NCBI GenBank assembly: GCA_016215145.1 | Contig: JACRLA010000460.1 | Coordinates: 1 to 7,464, forward strand | Reading direction: 5' to 3' | Length of the DNA: 7,464 bases | Source: Chloroflexota bacterium | Lineage (GTDB): Bacteria > Chloroflexota > Anaerolineae > Anaerolineales > VGOW01 | In this document: in pieces, positions 5,616-7,464 of the stretch | Layout: each line of letters begins with the position of its first letter | How positions within the stretch are numbered: position 1 is the stretch's first letter | Program-made: the position numbers and the translations under genes | Notes under the pieces: model-generated | Database searches by the model: none | What the model saw: only the letters and a program-made list of their open reading frames with translations | Told to the model about the DNA's origin: nothing

Positions 5616-6512
5616 ATGACCTATCACCTCTTTCACGCTGATTGTCTAGAATGGCTGGCGAAATGCCCGCCTAACTCTCTCCACGCCTGTATTACGGATC
5701 CGCCATATGGGCTGATCGAATACCACCCCGATCATTTGGCAAAACGGCGAAACGGGCATGGTGGAGTTTGGCGTATCCCTCCTTCATTTGATGGAAGTAA
5801 TCGTCAACCTCTCCCTCGTTTTACTGTCCTGACCGAAAATGAATTAAAAAAATTGTCTGATTTTTTTGGAGAATGGGCAACGCAGTTAATTCGAGTTCTT
5901 GTTCCAGGCGCTCACGTCTTCATCGCAAGCAATCCACTTGTTTCTCATTGGGTCTGGTCGAGCTTAACGAATAAAGGTTTTGAGAAACGAGGCGAAATTA
6001 TTAGATTAGTCAGAACTTTTCGAGGAGGCGATAGACCCAAAGGGGCGGAGAAAGAGTTCGCAGATGTAAGCGCTATGCCACGTTCTGCATTTGAACCGTG
6101 GGGGCTATTCCGTAAACCTTTCGAGGGAACGTTAGCCGAAAATCTTCGGAGTTGGAAAACGGGGGGCTTAAGGCGCCCAGTATCTGAAACGCCTTTCACA
6201 GACGTTATACCGAGCGGGCGCACTCCACAAGATGAAAAAAATATCGCCCCACATCCAAGCCTTAAACCACAAAAATTCTTGCGTCAATTAGCTTGGGCGG
6301 CATTGCCTTTAGGCGAAGGGGAAATTGTTGACCCCTTTGCCGGTAGTGGCTCCACTCTCGCGGCAGCGGAATCATTAGGCTACGACAGTTTCGGAATTGA
6401 ACTTGATCGAGAGTACTTTGAGTTAGCAAATGTCGCCGTTCCACGCTTGGCGAAAATTTCAACACACATTACCTTTCTTGAACTTAGTGAAACTGAAATT
6501 GAAATCGCTTAA
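5616..6512 (+). CDS. Beta-class site-specific DNA methyltransferase (N6-adenine or N4-cytosine)
   Basis: This 298-residue enzyme transfers a methyl group from S-adenosylmethionine to an amino group in DNA. Catalytic motif IV, DPPYG (28-32), lies near the N-terminus, followed by a variable region (about 35-200) that should hold target recognition. Then come the HPSLKP motif X-like segment (213-218) and the SAM-binding motif I, DPFAGSGST (239-247), with the acidic IELD (261-264). The order IV-X-I defines the beta class. DPPY rather than SPPY favours N6-adenine but does not prove it. No Shine-Dalgarno sequence precedes ATG 5616. The stop codon overlaps the convergent endonuclease gene, so together they form a probable type II restriction-modification pair. 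The middle (about 5820-6040) is visibly richer in A and T than the ATPase gene, which hints at transfer. The target sequence is unknown. Confidence 0.93.
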   Translation: MTYHLFHADCLEWLAKCPPNSLHACITDPPYGLIEYHPDHLAKRRNGHGGVWRIPPSFDGSNRQPLPRFTVLTENELKKLSDFFGEWATQLIRVLVPGAHVFIASNPLVSHWVWSSLTNKGFEKRGEIIRLVRTFRGGDRPKGAEKEFADVSAMPRSAFEPWGLFRKPFEGTLAENLRSWKTGGLRRPVSETPFTDVIPSGRTPQDEKNIAPHPSLKPQKFLRQLAWAALPLGEGEIVDPFAGSGSTLAAAESLGYDSFGIELDREYFELANVAVPRLAKISTHITFLELSETEIEIA

Positions 6513-7153
6513 TCATGGCGACTTGGAATTCGATAAATCCAATTCGCGCGCAGTTTCGTTGTGCCTGAGGCAATGATAGAGGCAGTCGGGGTTCGGCGGC
6601 TTCCGGTTCTACGTCCTTGTGAACTCCAATCACTTTTCTTCAACTCAGCCGCCAAGACTTCCACCATTTGAAAAGGCAAATGTTTTTCGACGTTGCGTGA
6701 TTCTTTTTCGGGCTTGTAAGGATCGTTCTCATATCGAAAAATCATCACCCATATTTTTTCAGGGTTATGCCCTTGCCAGCCACTCGAATAGCGAGAAGTT
6801 TTGACCTCAAGCCCTTGATGCCCATATTGCACAGCATCGTCAGGGTAACGATCACGCGGGATCAAATCGGGATGCCCGTTGTGATACAAATTGCGCGTTA
6901 GCGTTGAACTATGCGCCGACAACCGCCGCACAATAAACTCACTCAACATTCCACTAAACGTCGCCGCCATCAATATATCTTCAATCCTTTGCCCCATCTC
7001 CCGATGAAGCATTTCATTCAAGTTGAAAACAAATTTGTGAGTATCTTCTAACGTCGCTTTGATTTCGCGGGTTGTCAGATGATACGGTAGTTCTGCCTGC
7101 GGATTGAAACATTCACCCTTGACGGGTATAAGTTGTATATGATTGAAAGGCAT
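6509..7153 (-). CDS. Probable type II restriction endonuclease, PD-(D/E)XK fold
   Basis: The 214-residue protein carries HPDLIPRD (94-101; Asp96) and, 19 residues later, LEVKTSR (115-121; Glu116, Lys118). These make a PD-x19-ExK active site, the metal-dependent nuclease core. A conserved-looking GWQGHN (125-130) and a beta-strand VMIFRYE follow. An upstream helix with Glu72 (SEFIVRRL) may also contribute. The tail (186-207: a TPTASIIASG segment, then KLRANWIY) looks complete. I recognise the layout (HPDLIP, EVK, GWxGHN) as a family of restriction-endonuclease-like proteins but cannot name a specificity. It converges on the methyltransferase, with stop codons sharing TTAA. ATG 7153 has no Shine-Dalgarno sequence; a -10-like hexamer lies 6 bases upstream, so the mRNA may be leaderless. 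Confidence 0.82.
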   Translation of the reverse strand: MPFNHIQLIPVKGECFNPQAELPYHLTTREIKATLEDTHKFVFNLNEMLHREMGQRIEDILMAATFSGMLSEFIVRRLSAHSSTLTRNLYHNGHPDLIPRDRYPDDAVQYGHQGLEVKTSRYSSGWQGHNPEKIWVMIFRYENDPYKPEKESRNVEKHLPFQMVEVLAAELKKSDWSSQGRRTGSRRTPTASIIASGTTKLRANWIYRIPSRHD

Positions 7154-7159
7154 AAACGA

Positions 7160-7188
7160 AGTATAGAACAGAAAATTTAATTGACCAA
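7160..7188 (-). promoter_or_regulatory. Putative leaderless promoter of the endonuclease gene
   Basis: On the minus strand TATACT (7165-7160, 5 of 6 to the -10) is preceded by exactly 17 bases and TTGGTC (7188-7183, 3 of 6 to the -35). The -10 ends 6 bases before ATG, placing transcription start at the start codon. The weak -35 suggests modest expression, sensible for a nuclease. Confidence 0.4.
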
Positions 7189-7213
7189 CTCGTTCACGAT
7201 ACAGATCAGGCTA

Positions 7214-7234
7214 TCAAGGTCGCCAAAACCTTGA
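7214..7234. repeat. 7-bp inverted repeat before the UbiB-family gene
   Basis: TCAAGGT (7214-7220) and ACCTTGA (7228-7234) pair perfectly around a 7-base spacer. It sits about where a -35 should be for the next gene, so it is a possible operator. It is short enough to be chance. Confidence 0.3.
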
Positions 7235-7244
7235 GCATCTCGTG

Positions 7245-7250
7245 TATGAT
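7245..7250 (+). promoter_or_regulatory. -10-like TATGAT, possible leaderless start of the UbiB-family gene
   Basis: TATGAT matches the -10 consensus at 5 of 6 positions and ends 6 bases before ATG 7257. No Shine-Dalgarno sequence and no good -35 are visible. The geometry equals that before the kinase and endonuclease genes. Confidence 0.35.
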
Positions 7251-7256
7251 CTCATC

Positions 7257-7464
7257 ATGCTCCTCAACCCTCGCTACCTCCGCATCGTTTTCTTTTTCGC
7301 TCGCGTTGTCATCAACTTCATATTTTGGGAAATCGTTATCCGTCGAATCGGCTTAAGGGCATTAGCGACTCGCACCGCGCCGAGTCGGTATACGAATGCC
7401 GCCAAACGATTCCGCGCGTTGGCGATCCAGATGGGCGGGGTGATGATCAAGGTCGGGCAATTTC
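7257..7464 (+). CDS. UbiB/AarF/ABC1-family atypical kinase, N-terminus only
   Basis: The reading frame from ATG 7257 stays open to the window end (69 codons). A hydrophobic, basic start (LRIVFFFARVVINFIFWEIV, 8-27) precedes QMGGVMIKVGQF (58-69), which contains the KxGQ signature (Lys65, Gly67, Gln68) of the UbiB/ADCK family, where this helix covers the nucleotide site. Members are membrane-associated atypical kinases or ATPases linked to quinone or other isoprenoid-lipid metabolism. The specific role here is unknown, and the catalytic domain lies beyond the window. GTG 7242 is an alternative start 5 codons upstream. The gene is divergent from the endonuclease gene, with about 100 bases between them holding the two promoters and a short inverted repeat. 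Confidence 0.88.
   Translation, partial: MLLNPRYLRIVFFFARVVINFIFWEIVIRRIGLRALATRTAPSRYTNAAKRFRALAIQMGGVMIKVGQF

Overview
The window looks like a chromosomal segment of a mid-GC environmental bacterium. The combination of a fructosamine-kinase family protein, a bacterial SUI1/YciH factor, genes without ribosome binding sites that have a -10-like hexamer directly before the start codon, and dispersed palindromes of the CCCCTCTCCC/GGGAGAGGGG kind suggests Chloroflexota (Anaerolineae-like). This assignment is an inference from style and repeats, not from a marker gene.

Left part (1-4959), probably ancestral chromosome. A cluster of DnaA-box-like nonamers (4-63) lies at the left edge, just before a fructosamine/ketosamine-3-kinase gene (89-982). 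That gene carries an in-frame palindromic repeat (287-346) and a run of degenerate heptamers. After a second heptamer array (993-1021) come three tightly packed genes: a SUI1/YciH translation-factor homologue (1028-1348), a multi-pass membrane protein of unknown function (1351-2019, GTG start, Shine-Dalgarno inside the previous gene), and a full-length P2A-type calcium-transporting ATPase (2041-4959) with the residues of both SERCA calcium sites. A perfect 12-bp hairpin (4966-4992) closes this group.

Right-centre part (5007-7153), an accessory cassette. It holds a small XRE-type helix-turn-helix protein (5007-5282), an elaborate intergenic control region, a 65-residue coiled-coil protein (5377-5574), a beta-class DNA methyltransferase (5616-6512), and on the opposite strand a PD-(D/E)XK restriction-endonuclease-like protein (6509-7153). 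The last two converge tail to tail, their stop codons sharing the tetranucleotide TTAA, and most likely form a type II restriction-modification system. The control region has a consensus TTGACA -35 overlapping the HTH stop codon, a terminator hairpin with a UUCG-type loop, and three copies of a TTCATRTAAY half-site. Two of these copies form a near-perfect palindrome against the Shine-Dalgarno sequence. I infer that a dimeric regulator, possibly the HTH protein, controls the small protein and the methyltransferase.

Right edge (7257-7464): the N-terminus of a UbiB/AarF/ABC1-family atypical kinase, cut by the window end.

No tRNA, rRNA, CRISPR array or transposase was seen. No gene-free stretch exceeds about 110 bases.
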